From Ectocarpus siliculosus (taxonomy: Eukaryota > Sar > Phaeophyceae > Ectocarpales > Ectocarpaceae), in the NCBI GenBank assembly GCA_000310025.1, contig FN649742.1, positions 1,158,922-1,181,962 of the forward strand: a stretch of DNA of 23,041 nucleotides. Reading direction: 5' to 3'. A program made the position numbers and the translations under genes. This document shows, in pieces, positions 11,803-22,972 of the stretch; position 1 is the first letter of the stretch; every line of letters begins with the position of its first letter. The notes under the pieces are model-generated. The model had not been told where the DNA came from. It ran no database searches and saw only the letters and a list, made by a program, of their open reading frames with translations.

Positions 11803-14800
11803 CTACGGCACTTGACTTGACTGGTGTTCAACTGAACCACCGGTGGCGTCAGAGGAGGCAATCCGCGTCAGAGGAGGCCATCGTGCTCTCTGTCCCCACG
11901 AGCTCTTCGTCTTGACTGTTCGCGGTGTCTCTAGCGTCCCCGCTGCTGCTGAAGGAGTTATTGACCTTCCTGGTGTTGTTGTAGATACAGCGTTCACTCG
12001 AGAATCAGAGTAATAGTTCTTTTCTGGAAGAACCTGGCTGCCTCTGTGTGCCCTCCACAACTCAGACGACCGGCGCGACAGGAAGCCGTTCTGGGGCATG
12101 GCCGAACTAGGATTGAGAAATGACAACGAAAGGCGGGCGACGTTGTTCGTGCTGGTGGTAGTGGTGGTGTAGCTGTCGCGCCTTGTTCGTTCAAAGGTGT
12201 TGCCGACACCACTCCTGCGGCGTTCTCCTTGGCAACCCCGAATGTCGCCATGCAGAAACAGCTGTCGTTCATGTTGGTGTCGTTTGTGACGTAAAATGAG
12301 CCACCGACCCGGACGAAAACAGAAGAGGTGGGGCAGGGACGAGAGGAAGAGAGGGGGGGGCGGGGGGGGGGGGGTAGTGTCAGGACCGTCAGGGGCATGA
12401 GGAGAAAGTACCATTGGAAAAGTGTTGTCGCCAGGTTGTGGTCAGCTATAACGACCACGCTTGAATCGCAATAGACGTACCATTTCGAGCATCAACCACC
12501 ATTTTATTGATCACTTCCGTTGCGGGTTTCATGAGCGGCATCATTTCTGGCCATCTCCTACACCAATCTGACGGGTGGGTGTTGTGTAGTAACCTTAGCC
12601 AAAACTGCAGGGCGGGGACAAGCAAGAAGAGCTCAGAAATGCCTGTGAATGGGAATAGCACGTGAGAAGTACAAGAAGCATCTTACTCTCCATACCCAAT
12701 CGGGAGTGTACGCTTCTAGGTGCTTCGACAAGTGACGCGAATCTCCTTGATCACATTGTCACAGGTTTGGTTGATTCAACGAAGAGACGAATAACATTAT
12801 ACCCGACAAAGAATATCGTTGTAAAACCAAATATCGTATTGATTTGCGACCTCCTCGTACAACATCCCTACGGCACGTGCCACCGAACGATCCATACAAA
12901 GCCTCGATTGACTTTAAAGGCACGCACCAAACTGTGCTTGCTTGTCTGCCACACATAGAGCGATTTGGGAGGGTCTGCACGGACAGATGCTCTTGGTTCG
13001 AACCTTTAAAGCCTTGGGTCCGAACACCGCAGATATGGTGAACACCGTCCCCCAGACAGCCGAGAAGCTCCGCATGCACGACCTCGCGACAGGGTTGTCG
13101 TTGACCAGAAGGTACATTACTACGTTCAACAGACCCAGCAGCGTGGTATTGTACACCGACACGCAGATCGATTGCGACTGTTTGTTGTTAGTTATTACCA
13201 GCGAGCCGGCGAATGCACAACAATCGTCAAGCGCAAGGAGTGCGTTCGTTTTGTAAGAGAGACAGAACGTTGCCCCCCCCCCCCGCGGTGTTGGGCGATG
13301 ACAACCGTGGTCAGCGTTGGTGGGCAAGACGTAAAACACCAGGGCAAGAAACAGGGAAGGAGGAGTGGGAGGTAGTTAGTTTTGAGGACGGCGTGCGCCC
13401 CGTTTAGCCTATTTGGGCGCACACGAATTCCACGAATCTTGCAATACCGTTTCAAACCGTGTCCGCATGATTTCTACTACTGTAGTTTGAGTCTCACACC
13501 AGTTGTCCAACCAGTCCTAATCCTGGTTTTAAGATAGTGTGGATGGAGAGATAACTCGACGTATGGGAATCGGGCAAACGGTGGGTTTGCGTGGGTGCTG
13601 CATGTATGTATACGGTCATTTGGGGGGTGACGGAAACACGCTACCGTAGTGTAGTCACACAAGAATATACAGGCTCGTTAGAAGGGACTACAAGACATCC
13701 ATCCCTCTCTTACTCTCCGACAGATGCTCTTGATCTCATGCCATTGATTGCTACTTCGGTGGGGCTTACTAAGCCTCTCGTCAGCGCGCGATGCGAACCC
13801 GACTCGCTAGGCTTTCTCAAGGCATTCAAGTTTTCTTTGATGCCACATGTTCACCCCAGACATTATTTTCTGTCTTTTTCTCCACACCATAGCAAGTCGT
13901 GGTAGACGGCGTGTAAGGTTGCCCACCAAAACTACTACAATACTGATGCGACACCGATGAGAGAATATGGTATATTGCTCTTCGCAGCACGCGAACCACT
14001 TTCTTTCATTCCCAAGCGAGTTACGACCAACCGACCAGCAGCCAGGCCCCGAGGTCCGATCTATATCAACCACGGCGACAGCAATCAACACAAAAAACGA
14101 TCAGCCAAATCATAGAAAGGCAAACCCGGCGAACCACATGAACAAGGCGTCGCGGTGGGTTCTTCTTTTGTTTATCGAATCCTCATGCTGTGCCGCACCT
14201 CGCCCACACCATCGGCGCAGTGCCAGGTTTTCGCAGCCATTACCACCCCGAAGAGGTTTAGCCCCCCCTTGTAGATCCACAAGATTGTGCCGAAATATGC
14301 CGCCCCGGGATCACAAACAGGTTTCTCCAACTCTGCAACGCCACGTATGTGCGGCAGAGGAGCGAGAAGAGAGACACATTAATGACTACTTTCCAAAACA
14401 AAAGCGAATGATAGACGAGCAATTCTTCATCTGGCAACGGAAGTGTGTACTGCCGCGTACGCATACAGTCAACTGGTCAAAGCTACAGTTCCAGTGCTGG
14501 GCGATCTACTCACAAGGTCGGGTGCTTCTCGTCTTTTAGGCCGACGGTGTCTATGTTCGCAATGACAGAAACTTCCTGTGGTGGTGTGATCCAACCGTGG
14601 TGATGTGATCCAAGGGGGTTACTGAAATTTACCTCTCCGCGGGTGCGGGCTACCAAAGTACGGGGGTGCCTCCGGCGGCACGTTGGGGGTTTAGGAACGG
14701 TGACAGCGAGCATCATATCAGATGATACTACTACTGCCCCCCCCCTTGTACCCTCTCACATTTAAGTTATGGTGAAGAGAGGGGAATCAAACCACTTGTC

Positions 14801-17800
14801 GTCACCGTTCAAACTGCCGATGAGGAAAGGGTGTTCTAATCGATAAGGCGCCGTTTACTGGTGTGTCTTCATTGCCGAATACGGAATACATAGTTCGTCA
14901 CCCCTCCCGCCACGAAAGAGGGCGGGATGTATCCGTTGTTATCCCCACACGCGACGGCGTACTCGCGGGACTAGCATGACATGGACTTTTCGCTGTTCCT
15001 CCAGGAAGATGTATACGGCGGAGAGAAGCTAGGGGGTGAAGTCCGACAACGGACACTACGGCAACTTGGCTGCCAAACCAGCGTAACCCGACAGAAGCAG
15101 ACGCCAGACACCACGGGCGGCGTACGGGCGGCGACGTCCCGCTCGCGCACACCACGAAGACCACCGGCAAGATGTGGCCTCTGCAAGAACCGAGACTCTC
15201 GGCATATCAGAGCGGCTACAAGTATAACTGCGTGTGTTGTGTAGAGCGGGTGGTCGTACCTGCATAGCCCTGTGTAAAGTGAACCATGCACGCTCGCGGG
15301 CCGTCCAGGATCAGCCATAGCGTCAGAAACATGACATCGACAGCCACAAGTCTCAGCACCCATACCACCAGGTTCCTACGGGACGAATATCACGATGCAA
15401 CGCATGATATGGGATACGTTGGTGGGCGTGTGATAGGAAACCAACGGACGCGCGGCTGCCGAAAGGACCTGGTGGCTACTCTCGCAGTGTGGACTTGCTG
15501 GTTGTCGAGATGTGTTGGGCGCACGTATTTACTTGAACTTGTTTTTTGCAAGGTATTCCACGAACTACTTCGTTGCTCACGTGCAGCGATCAGCGAAAGC
15601 CGCGAAAGACGTAAGGCAGCCTCGATCGGATTACAACATACAGTAGACAATATCAAACTACCGGTGTCGACGATCGTGCGGGAAACGAGAGGCCATGTAC
15701 AGTAGTGTCTCCACCCCGCAACGTGGGTCGACATATGATGAAGACGCGAACTTCCTGGAGAAAAACGATGAAGTACGCCTCTTCACGTAGGTTTTGTGGT
15801 GTGGTAGAAATAAAGCGGATGATGTAAAAACGTCTTTCAACAGATCTTAATTGACGAGAGGATGGCCAGCATGACAGTCTTGACAGACTGAGGGACTCGG
15901 AACGTCGTGAGAAAGTCAAGGCTACTGGGTTGCCAAAGCGTTCGCTTCCCCCGAGAGAGGGTGGAATGTGCGGTAAGCTGTGGCTTGTTTACCCCATGGC
16001 GCCCGGTATTCCGAATGTATCTCCAGCCTTGTCTCCATTGTTGGAGACCACGTCATAATCATGGAGACTATACGTCTACTCGTGACCAAGTCTATTTCTG
16101 ACGGGTCGATGTAATGTAATGGGGTCTTATGTCTGGTACCTGTCAGATATAGACATGCGGGCCAGCGTCTCGTTGTTGAAGAGCCGATGGACTCGGTACG
16201 TCTTCATGTACAGGCAGCTGGTGGTATTGTTGTAGAATAGACGAGTGAGCACACACGCACGCAAGCAGGCAGACGACCAGACAGACAAATCGATAGACAT
16301 AAACGGCATGGGGGGTAAAGGGGGGGGGCAAGATCTGTCAACGAGGACGCAATCATATCAAGTCTCAACTCACGTCGACATCAGGCCATGAAACAGTGTT
16401 TCCCCGGGTAGAGATGAAAAGAGCACTATGATAAAATCAACATACGTGGCGTACTGCACGGGCACCATCCATTGGAACCGCACGAAGAGACGTACAGAAG
16501 GAACACCTGGTGTTACGTGCCTCGGCACAACTAGATACGCTTCGATTGGACAGATAGACCAGCATACAACAGCCAGTGGGCTTATCCTACCGGTGGAGGG
16601 GATTAATGCCCCCCCCCGCCAGGCCAGCACGAGCTACTTCTCGTCCCCCTGCCCCCCAACTTTACAGAGGGATCGCACCTGCTGGCAAATGTTAAGGCCG
16701 TGTGGAGCACGCAAGGCCGCAAGCGGCAGACGAGAGTTGAGGGTTCTCCCAGGTAAAGCGGCGCGGTGAGGTTGAGAGCGATACACCCCAGCAGGAACAG
16801 TTGGCATACGAACGGCTGCCCCATTTTCACCACCGATGTCTGGGGCCGATGATACGCAAAAGAAACCATGTATAAAGACGAAAATGAGAGAGTGTTCGGA
16901 CGTAGCAAGAGTGATTGAAGCGCGGATAGAGCGTTCCAGATTACAGGTTTCAACACCGCACGGAATTTTCCTCACACAGCAACGCATCCACTCGTACTTG
17001 GTGGACTTGTTCCGGCATCCTCGGTTGAAATCGCATGGGCAAAGTGTTACTCATTTGGTCCGTCAACGCCCGTCTGCTCCTTTGCCTTGGTTGAGACGAG
17101 CGCGTTGTTTGGTTTTTACTCCATGCCTCGCGTACCTCTCGATGCTTCATTATCCACACGAGGAAGAAAATGGCGTATATCGCTCCGAAGGCCGAAAACC
17201 CCATCATGGTACGCCCTAAGGAAGTCCTCGTGGGGATGAAGCCTGCAGTGGATCAGCACACATGGCGGGGGCAACAGCAATGAGGGTGTACTGCAGGACA
17301 CAGCTAGCTATCACTACTTACTCCCCCAATGTCCTCGTTGAAGAGACAACTAGATGTGTCAATCGTACCTCCCAGGGGGGCACGACAAGTCCGCAGAATT
17401 CACCCCTGAAGACACACATGTCCTACCACCGATCGGAGGTATCCAACCTACGAGCTCAATTCTGAGAGTATTTAAGGTTGCCCAAATTAATTTTTCAGCA
17501 AGAAGCCATTCGCCACACACCTTGAGAAGAAATCGTCGATGAAAAAAGTGATCACGAAACAAAGAAAAGCAGCATGGGTTGCGCTTCGCCTCCTTTGTGC
17601 ATTGTCCTGAAGCAAAACCCGTTTAACGGCAAGCTCACTCACCGCAAGAAACCCTGGCATCAATTGGCAAAGCCAGGCCTCCCTCACAGGTGATCCCATC
17701 CTTCCACTCGTGCACGACCGTACGGTGTAGATTTGTTGTGCACTCGCCCACGTCGATTTCGAGGGACTCGATCACGCATTGGTCAGTCGCAAGGATGTAT

Positions 17801-20800
17801 ACCTTGCCAAGGACGAATACGGTGTCCACATGTAGAGGGACGGGGGGCAATCGGACATATTCACTTGGACAACCGTACCAGCATGCATTCATACTGTGTA
17901 ATTCCAAATCAGGACGTGGCATTTACCTCGTGGAGCTTGAAGCTACATGTAGCTCGAGATACCGTTGTCCTATGATGGTCCAACATACCCGTACAATACC
18001 ATGCACTACCGTGCAACAATATTCGAACTCTTCCACACGTCGACCCAAGAGATGCAGCTGCTGCAAGTCACCTCAAAGTCTTCCTTGCATCCCATGATCA
18101 CGGCGTCTTTCATCCTTGTCGTCCACTTAGCCCGCTATCACCACCCCCGGCAAACTTCGCACCTCAAACGGACTCCCGGGAATGTTGAGTTTGTCCCTCT
18201 GGACGAAAAATAACGTCGTCTCTGACTCATTATGAGTGCTCAGCTCCACCACGTAAGAACCGTTCCCGACGTCGCTGACCCGCTCCGGAATCTGCTGAGA
18301 TGAAGTGCTCATCCAGGCCTGGAAGGCGTCGTCTCCGTACCCAAACGTGATGTCGTTGCTGTAGAAATCTCGGCATGAGAAAGACACGTTCGCCGAGGAA
18401 TGTTGCACCATCGAGGTAGGCGGCTTCGAAGAAACTGTTCACAAGGGAGAACAGGTATGCGTAGGGGAGGTCGTACCGTGTATGTATGCGTGTGTGTCCG
18501 GGCTGCAGTTTGTAGTAGGTCAATCTTCAGCTAGTCAACAAGACGTTTTCGTGCTAGATTGCTCGAAGCAGCGGAATTTGCTTCGTCTCCATATCATGTC
18601 CTGCACACAATACATTGTACGGAGACAAAAGAGCAACAAGTACAAGCAGGTGCTTACCGACGGAGTTGGGTGCGTAGGGTTCCCCTGGAATGGATACAAT
18701 GTCCAAAGTCCCCAGGGTTCCACCCGATTCTAGCAACACCTTCAGCGCGCGGCAGTATTAGCAATAGACGAAACAGTAGCAGTAGCAGGTGAAGCAGCAG
18801 TGAAGACTAGACTGGAAACAAATTTTCCACAGTGGTGCACACAGGAATAACATCTGGTGCTTGACGGGGTTCCGCAACTTGTGCCTTCAACACCATTGCT
18901 TGGAGGCAGTTGGCGTCACTTGGGAGCTTATTGTCCCCTTTGTGGAAGTTTTGCGAGTGCGCAATGTTCGAGGTTATCCGTGTTCAAGACGATCGGTGAT
19001 CTCATGAAGCAATAACGCCTCCACGCATGGAGACGCTTCGTACTACGTGTTGGACACTCACCACGACTAAGTGTGCCCCGGTGACCGGCAAGTTTATCGA
19101 AAGGGACGTGTACTTGTTGGTAACATTCTTCATGGACCCCTGAAAGAAAATTGACGCTGGGATATTGACATAGGAAGTCGTCACAGGCATAGAGGAAATC
19201 CTGGGCACCGGCGAACCACAGAAGGGGTAGGGAAGGACGTGGGGGAGTCAGAGAATTCGCATTTTGTCGCACGCTTTGGTAAATGCTGCTCTGAGTGCGA
19301 CTTCTCCTGAACTAGCGATAATGGCAATGCATAACTTGCATTGGAGGCAGCTCCTACGGCCGACCCCATCTCCGACAATCCACGTGTTCCGAATTGAAGC
19401 TAATCTTGAAAATAATCTCACGCCGACGACGTATGGTAATGTCCGGATCATGATTGAACTTTATGAGGTGATGTACAACGAAAGGCACAAGAACTCAACG
19501 TTCCAAACAAATGGGAAATCTGCACGGTGTGTCTCAAGAGGTTGCGTGTACGAAATTCGCTCACTCCAGAGGGATGCCATCCCCGACATCACAGTCTTCT
19601 CCCTGCTCCGGCTCCGCCACCACGATCAAGTCAGATGTGGCATTGACCTGTCACGGCAGCATCGAACCAACAGATTCATATGGTGCCAAAAACGTGACGA
19701 ATCTCTCTTTTAGGGTTGACAACAACTCGACTCCAGACTCCGACATTACAGCGTTTCGACTTATTATTAGTTTTCCCGAGTGCCACAATTTCTGCGTGCA
19801 TGCAACCGTCCGTACTCGAACAAGAATATTGACCATTCGGGTGGCTAAAAGGCGCTCACGTAGCAGCGTAGCAGTGACATTCAAATGTCGCGTAGGGTTA
19901 GATTGCACGGGAACAAACCGTACGCCAAGTTTACCACGACAAAGGCCTCACCACGAACGACTCGGGCGGAAGTATCTCAATGCCGCAGGTGTGGTAGTGG
20001 TGCACCATGACGAAGTCATAGTCCTCGTCGACAGCATACCAGATCGACAAGTTTCCGCTGGCAACGCTGTAGAACTCGATCGATCCGTACTGGTACTCCC
20101 GGTTCAACGTGGAAGCTTGGAGCGCTGCTAATTCCGTGTCCGGATCCCGCGAACATAGAAAAGGACGGTCAAGAACCGCCGCCGCCCCGAGGTAGAACCA
20201 GCACCCTTCTGAGAACCGGGCGTACACTTCACTCGAACCGAATTCTTGGATCAAGTCGTGGGCGTCCTGTACCGTGAAGGTTGGGTCGGTACCGCCGAGA
20301 ACCCAGCCCCAGTCGCCCGAGTTTGCGTTGGACGAGGCCATATTGAAGTGAATCGTGACGATGGCTCCAATGTTTGTGCTTGAAACCTGGTCGGTAGGAG
20401 CAACAACGTTGGCAGGTTGTCAAACACGCCCATATTCCTCTCTGTAGCACTGCGGTTGTGGTACACCATACCATGTATACATGCACACCACACAAGGGTG
20501 CCGATTTACCGTCATCCATGAGAGAGTGTGTCAGCTCCACCGAGTAGTGTGTACTCTACCACGGCAGATAGGGTTCTGACAGCCTTGATGATTGGATTCC
20601 AAAGACACACCTGGAAGAAGTCGTAGTTCGGCTGGTATACTACAAACTCAACGCAGTCAGCGGCGATGCATCTGTCCTCGTCCGAGACCAAGCAGGCAAA
20701 ATAAACACCAGGGTCTCCCAGCAGCACCGACGCGTTCCCCGAGTCCGACGCCGACCTGTTGGAGGCTTCATTGGGGTCCTGCCCGAGAGTCGACGTATAC

Positions 20801-22972
20801 CACCAAGTACTGAAATTTTGAAGTCTCACAGTCGCCCCTTTGAACACCTCCTCATTGTCGAAAGGATCCACAGGATCAATGGCGTACGCGGTGAGGTTGC
20901 AGATGTCAGAGCCTGCGCCTAGATCATCCGGCAAAACTGGATACGTTTGGTCGCCTCCTTGACTCGATGATGACGAACTTGTCGAGGAACTGCAACAGAA
21001 CGAAGCGCCGCACGCATACATGCGTCGTTCGCAACACAGCGTGCCAAAAAGGGTGGTGAACACTTGTTTGCTGTGATATAATGTAGACTACTGCTTGCTG
21101 TAGTCTAGGCACTGAGGATGACAAACGGGCCTTGCTACGTGGAATCACTGGAAGCCAAGAACCCGAGCTATGCTACAAAAAAATACAGGAGACACTGCAC
21201 AGAGACGGGGTGTTTCGAAACTGCGTTAAATGCTCTTCTCGCGATTTCCGGCATGGATGGGTGTTCCGACAGCGATTTCCGGGCAAGACAGCGCTGATCA
21301 CAGGGATGACAACCCTGAGGGGACGTGTTCGTGGCTGCAAAGCCAGACCGGACACGGGCATTTAACTTTTGTTGAGAAGCACGATGACCACTAGACCACC
21401 AGTCAGCTCTTGATCTGACTGGTGGTCTAGTGGTCATCGTGCTTCTCAACAACAGACTTAGCTCACATAAAGATTTTTTGTACACGGGAGATTCGAAGCT
21501 GTTGAGCATTTTGTCCTTTGGGGATTTTATTTGCGCCCGATATACATACATAGACTATGGGAACAAAACGTCTATGAGACCTCGCAAAATATGCCGATGA
21601 ACCTCTTGTGTACCTTGGGTCAAGACAGCGGATTATAATCAATCACAGGTAGGTAGGGAGGCAACCCTAGGGGAACGCGTTCGTGGCTCGAAAGAAAGCT
21701 TGACGGACTCGGGCATTAGCACGATGACCACTATACATAGACCAGTCAGCGCTGACTAGTGGTCTATGTTGTGGTCATTGTTGAGAAGCACGATGGCCAC
21801 TAGACCACCAGTCAGCTGACTGGTGGTCTAGTGGTCATCGTTCTTCTCAACAAAAAAAGCGAGAATTCAGATGGATCCTACCAAAGGGGGGAGGAGTCTG
21901 AAATGGGATTTTATTGGAGTTGAGTAAAGAAGTGGGCATTTATGTTATATGGCGAAGAGGATGTCCACGTGCTTGTAGGAGAGGAGGCCTGCGTGCTGAG
22001 ATAAGACAGCTGCTCGCAGGACATTCCTATTGCGCCCGATCACGTTGAAGCATCAGCAGTGCTAGGAGGAGCACAGGGATTGCTAGACGTACGAGTGGAC
22101 AACACGGCCAGCTGCTACCTGTTAGGACATTCTGTTTCCGGCAGCTAGTGTTGTCGTCTTTCCCACCCACGCCACCCTCGAATTTTTTCCGAAAGAGGGA
22201 GGGGGGGGAGGGCGATAACCGGGGGGTACGAGTACCTGGAGGGTATTTGTGGAACTTGTCGATTTATGATCGTTCTTATTCCACGAAGAACTGTGAGGGT
22301 CTGACTAGTGGATGTCGATGGTAGAGTACCATTGAGGGTCTCGGTTACTGAGACGGCATTTTGTTAGGCCCGGCCAGTTGACATGGAAGGGAATCTTGGG
22401 TGCTGGATGAGAGAGGGAGGCGATCGGTGTCGCCCCCTCGTTATTTGCCAGTGAGTTACCTTCCAGACTTCGTGTAAAATGATAATAAAAATGACACTTC
22501 GGAAAAATACAATAAACTAATGTCCGGTGTTCGCATCTTCTTTGTTTGTCGAGAAGCACGATGACCACTAGACCACCAGTCAGCGCTGGCTAGTGGTGTA
22601 GTCTAGTGGTCATCGTGCTTCTCAACAGTCATCATGCAACAACAACAACAACAACAACAACATACTACCCTTGACGTGATGTCCACATGACCAGTATACT
22701 ACTGCTGTAAGTTGTATACCACTCGAGAGCAATCAACACCACCTGAGGGATTCGTTCCCATCCCCGAATCGTAGCACGTCCGTAGCAATCCCATCGAAGA
22801 ACACAAAGACGCGACCCTGGAGGGTCCAGGATATGACGGTCAGCGTCACCGCGTCCCATGCGTCTACGGAGATATACGTGCTGTTGCTCCGCTGCGCGTT
22901 CTCTATCGAGAACGGTATCCCGTCCGTATATCCAACCAACACGACGAACAGGGCCAACACAGCGACGAGCAT
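11803..22972 (-). CDS. Class C (GABA-B-like) seven-transmembrane receptor with filamin-type Ig repeats in the ectodomain
   Basis: Exons by hand (minus): 22743-22972, 20611-20989, 19952-20386, 19565-19647, 19062-19200, 18658-18739, 18163-18434, 18010-18083, 17643-17893, 17136-17215, 16679-16839, 16140-16217, 15260-15375, about 15060-15180, 14633-14669, 13004-13177, 12481-12604, and a tail ending near 11803. Phase agrees at nearly every junction; exceptions are listed as findings. The start is ATG 22970-22972 with signal peptide MLVAVLALFVVLVGYTDG. The ectodomain (to about residue 645) ends its repeats in filamin style (LDIVSIPGEPYAPNSVV, VGNGSYVVEL, IPGSPFEV). A Cys-containing stalk (TCEGGLALP) precedes TM1, AFGAIYAIFFLVWIMKHRE. 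TM2-TM3 carries FLLGCIALNLTAPLYLG and LHTALTFASSCLYMKTYRVH. TM4 is VAVDVMFLTLWLILDGPRAC. TM6-TM7 carries SVYNTTLLGLLNVVMYLLVN and ends VFGPKALK. These match the class C core. No Venus-flytrap domain was seen. The expected product is about 1,050-1,100 residues in the plasma membrane, presumably G-protein coupled; its ligand is unknown. Confidence 0.85.
12353..12374. repeat. Poly-G tract
   Basis: Eight G, one C and thirteen G in succession. On the minus strand this is a C run inside the pyrimidine tract of the predicted last receptor intron, just upstream of the acceptor ACGACAG. It is prone to slippage and sequencing error. Confidence 0.85.
18163..18739 (-). other. Best-defined filamin-type repeat in the receptor ectodomain (exons 18658-18739 and 18163-18434)
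   Basis: The two exons join at a strong donor (CG/GTAAGC at 18657) and a pyrimidine-rich acceptor (GAACAG/TTTC at 18435). The repeat before ends LDIVSIPGEPYAPNSVV. The new one then follows the order expected for filamin/ABP280 repeats: ANVSFSCRDFYSN, GDDAFQAWM, DVGNGSYVVELST and NIPGSPFEVRSLPG. These repeats form Ig-like beta sandwiches. In cytoplasmic filamins they bind actin-associated and membrane partners. Here the signal peptide upstream and the TM helices downstream place them outside the cell. Confidence 0.8.
21282..21450. mobile_element. Fold-back repeat element, copy 1 (intron 1 of the receptor gene)
   Basis: A body of about 85 bases contains AAGACAGCG, CAACCCTGAGGGGAC, GTTCGTGGCT and a C-GGGCATT box. 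It is followed by a perfect 36-base inverted repeat: left arm 21371-21406, loop CTCTTGAT, right arm 21415-21450. The body recurs in the same order in copy 2, and the hairpin recurs twice more. This suggests a small non-autonomous transposon (MITE or SINE-like). No transposase is encoded nearby, and I did not identify target-site duplications. Confidence 0.6.
21618..21851. mobile_element. Fold-back repeat element, copy 2, with two hairpins
   Basis: The body (21618-21719) matches copy 1 at AAGACAGCG, CAACCCTAGGGGAAC, GTTCGTGGCT and ACTCGGGCATT. Two inverted repeats follow. An imperfect one lies at 21718-21780. A nearly perfect, loopless one has arms 21780-21815 and 21816-21851, with two mismatches. 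The second has the same arm sequence as the copy 1 hairpin, so the element looks duplicated or nested. Confidence 0.6.
22548..22626. mobile_element. Fold-back repeat element, copy 3, hairpin only
   Basis: The left arm from 22548 (GAGAAGCACGATGACCACTA and onward) and the right arm ending at 22626 form the same hairpin as copies 1 and 2. The right arm carries an internal duplication (TAGTGGTGTAGTCTAGTGG). No conserved body precedes it. It lies within intron 1 of the receptor gene, about 120 bases downstream of exon 1 in the direction of transcription. Confidence 0.6.
22637..22662. repeat. (CAA)n microsatellite
   Basis: There are 26 bases of uninterrupted CAA repeat immediately after hairpin copy 3, in intron 1 of the receptor gene. 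On the transcribed strand it reads (TTG)n. Confidence 0.9.

Noticed and set aside
13967-14539. 190-codon plus-strand open frame
   Set aside because: It falls inside the receptor intron between exons 14633-14669 and 13004-13177. It lacks a recognisable domain and coding-type codon bias.
21371-21851. Functional tRNA genes in the hairpin arms
   Set aside because: Only the A-box region resembles a tRNA. D-stem pairing, an anticodon arm, a T-arm and an acceptor stem are missing.
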